Assembly: GCF_024494725.1 (NCBI RefSeq)
Contig: NZ_JANHDK010000002.1
Location: forward strand, 248,001-312,000
Source: Haloplanus ruber
GTDB lineage: Archaea; Halobacteriota; Halobacteria; Halobacteriales; Haloferacaceae
Direction of reading: 5' to 3'
DNA length: 64,000 nt
In this document: in pieces, positions 63,103 to 64,000 of the stretch
Numbering within the stretch: position 1 is the first letter of the stretch
How the letters are laid out: the number at the start of each line of letters is the position of its first letter
Translations under genes and position numbers: made by a program
Notes under the pieces: model-generated
What the model was told of the DNA's origin: nothing
The model's database searches: none
The model's input: only the letters and a program-made list of their open reading frames with translations

Positions 63103-63936
63103 GTGTCTCGGGTGACGGTCGTCGTCAAGATTGGGGGCGCGAAGGCGGTCGATCCAGCCGGCGCCGTCGGCGACGTGGCCGATCTGGTCGCGGCGGGCGA
63201 ACCCGTCGTCGTCGTCCACGGTGGCTCCACGGCGGTCGACGACCTACTGGATCGGCTCGGCATCGACCCGACGTACGTCGAGACACCGGGCGGCGTGGTC
63301 GGGCGCTTCACCGACGAGGCGACGATGGAGGCGTTCACGATGGCGATGGGAACGGTCAACACGGATCTGGTCGCGGCGTTCCGCAGGGCTGGCGTCGACG
63401 CCGTCGGCCTCTCGGGGGTCGATGGCGGCCTGCTCACGGGCGCCCGGAAGTCCGCGGTGCGGGTGGTCGAGGACGGCAAGAAGAAGATCAAACGCGGCGA
63501 CCACTCGGGGAAGCTCGAGTCGGTGAACGCCGAGTTGCTGGAGACGCTGTTGGAAGACGGCTACGTGCCCGTCACGGGGCCGCCGATGCTGGCCGACGAC
63601 GGGACACCGGTCAACACGGACGCCGACCGGGCGGCCGCGGCCGTCGCGGGCGCGCTCGGCGCCCGGCTGGTCGTCCTCACCGACGTGGCGGGCGTGTACG
63701 CCGACCCCGACGACCCGTCGACGCTGATCGACTCGGTAACGACCCCCGCGGAGTACGACGCGCTGACCGACGCCGCGGAGGGATTCATGACAAAGAAGGT
63801 GATGGCCGCGACGGAAGCCCTCGAGTCGGGGGCGTCCGAGGTGGTCGTCGCCGACGCCAACGCCGACGCGCCCGTGACGGACGCGCTCGGCGACGACGGT
63901 ACACATATCCACGCGAGCGCACTGGAGGACACATGA
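63103..63936 (+). CDS. argB: Acetylglutamate kinase type (277 aa)
   Basis: GTG at 63103 or 63112 (VTVVVKIGGAKAV) may be the start; the latter fits other ArgB/LysZ proteins better. Family motifs are VVVKIGGAKA, EPVVVVHGGSTAVDDLL, TMEAFTMAMGTVNTDLV, GGLLTGARKSAVRV and DADRAAAAVAGALGARLVVLTDVAGVYADPDDPSTLI. It phosphorylates the carrier-bound glutamate. It overlaps the next gene (ATGA). The 78-base gap before it is larger than at the other junctions of this operon. Confidence 0.94.
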   Translation: MSRVTVVVKIGGAKAVDPAGAVGDVADLVAAGEPVVVVHGGSTAVDDLLDRLGIDPTYVETPGGVVGRFTDEATMEAFTMAMGTVNTDLVAAFRRAGVDAVGLSGVDGGLLTGARKSAVRVVEDGKKKIKRGDHSGKLESVNAELLETLLEDGYVPVTGPPMLADDGTPVNTDADRAAAAVAGALGARLVVLTDVAGVYADPDDPSTLIDSVTTPAEYDALTDAAEGFMTKKVMAATEALESGASEVVVADANADAPVTDALGDDGTHIHASALEDT

Positions 63937-64000
63937 GCGGATTCGTCTTTTCAGAGAAGCCGATACAGATCGAACGCGGCGAGGGGGCGACCCTCTACGC
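63933..64000 (+). CDS. argD: Acetylornithine aminotransferase type, start only (cut by window edge)
   Basis: The ATG at 63933 overlaps the argB stop. Only 22 codons are visible, MSGFVFSEKPIQIERGEGAT and on, matching the start of pyridoxal-phosphate class III aminotransferases of the arginine/lysine LysJ/ArgD type. The assignment rests mostly on its position after argB. Confidence 0.8.
   Translation, partial: MSGFVFSEKPIQIERGEGATLY

Noticed and set aside
1-64000. tRNA or rRNA genes
   Set aside because: None recognised by eye; cloverleaf or rRNA signatures were not seen, though a covariance search was not possible.

Overview
This is a chromosomal window from a halophilic archaeon (Halobacteria). 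The signs are acidic proteomes, high G+C coding DNA, leaderless starts about 27-35 bases below TATA boxes, GTG starts overlapping upstream stop codons, twin-arginine secretion signals, archaeal-type glycyl-tRNA synthetase and the LysW-type arginine pathway (argX-argC-argB-argD). No rRNA, tRNA or CRISPR array was seen.

Layout. (1) 1-610: end of a nucleotide-sugar epimerase. (2) 1057-8772: a lasso-peptide locus. It has an exporter, two precursors with the YxxP-x5-G-x5-T leader motif, an HPr-kinase-like kinase, and what appear to be two copies of a B1-B2-C maturation operon. Each copy has decayed in complementary places: copy 1 keeps B1 and the cyclase C but has a degraded B2, while copy 2 keeps B2 but has degraded B1 and C. 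Exactly one intact B1, B2 and C remain. (3) 8773-12120: sparse DNA, a secreted DUF1102-like protein and two membrane proteins. (4) 12229-31306: a surface-glycan region with glycosyltransferases, sulfatase-superfamily proteins, a flippase and membrane proteins. From about 19600 to 31900 it becomes visibly AT-rich and holds three decayed IS6-family copies, a broken flippase fragment and a virus-like beta-helix protein. (5) 31937-41134: a MoxR/DUF58/DUF4129/DUF1616/DUF4350 gene set of the kind common in haloarchaea, with one small Tat-type protein. (6) 41286-42425: a third precursor with the same leader motif, a tandem Trp/Asp/Gly core, and its own HPr-kinase-like partner. This looks like a different, possibly undescribed RiPP. 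Beside it is a MinD-like ATPase fused to a membrane-anchored Thr/Pro stalk. (7) 44451-51306: a calcium-repeat lipoprotein, an epimerase, a large Ig-like membrane protein and another sulfatase. (8) 51373-64000: housekeeping genes (CBS protein, glyS, polyprenol kinase-like, amidase, nitrite reductase, cobA and the arginine operon).

How the genes work together. In the lasso locus, B1 should bind the leader, B2 cleave it, C close the ring, the kinase possibly phosphorylate the C-terminal Ser of precursor A1, and the ABC protein export the product. The glycan region would assemble, flip and decorate a surface polysaccharide or N-glycan. nirA, its small partner and cobA form a nitrite-assimilation/siroheme unit. 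All homology statements come from reading motifs by eye; no database search was run.
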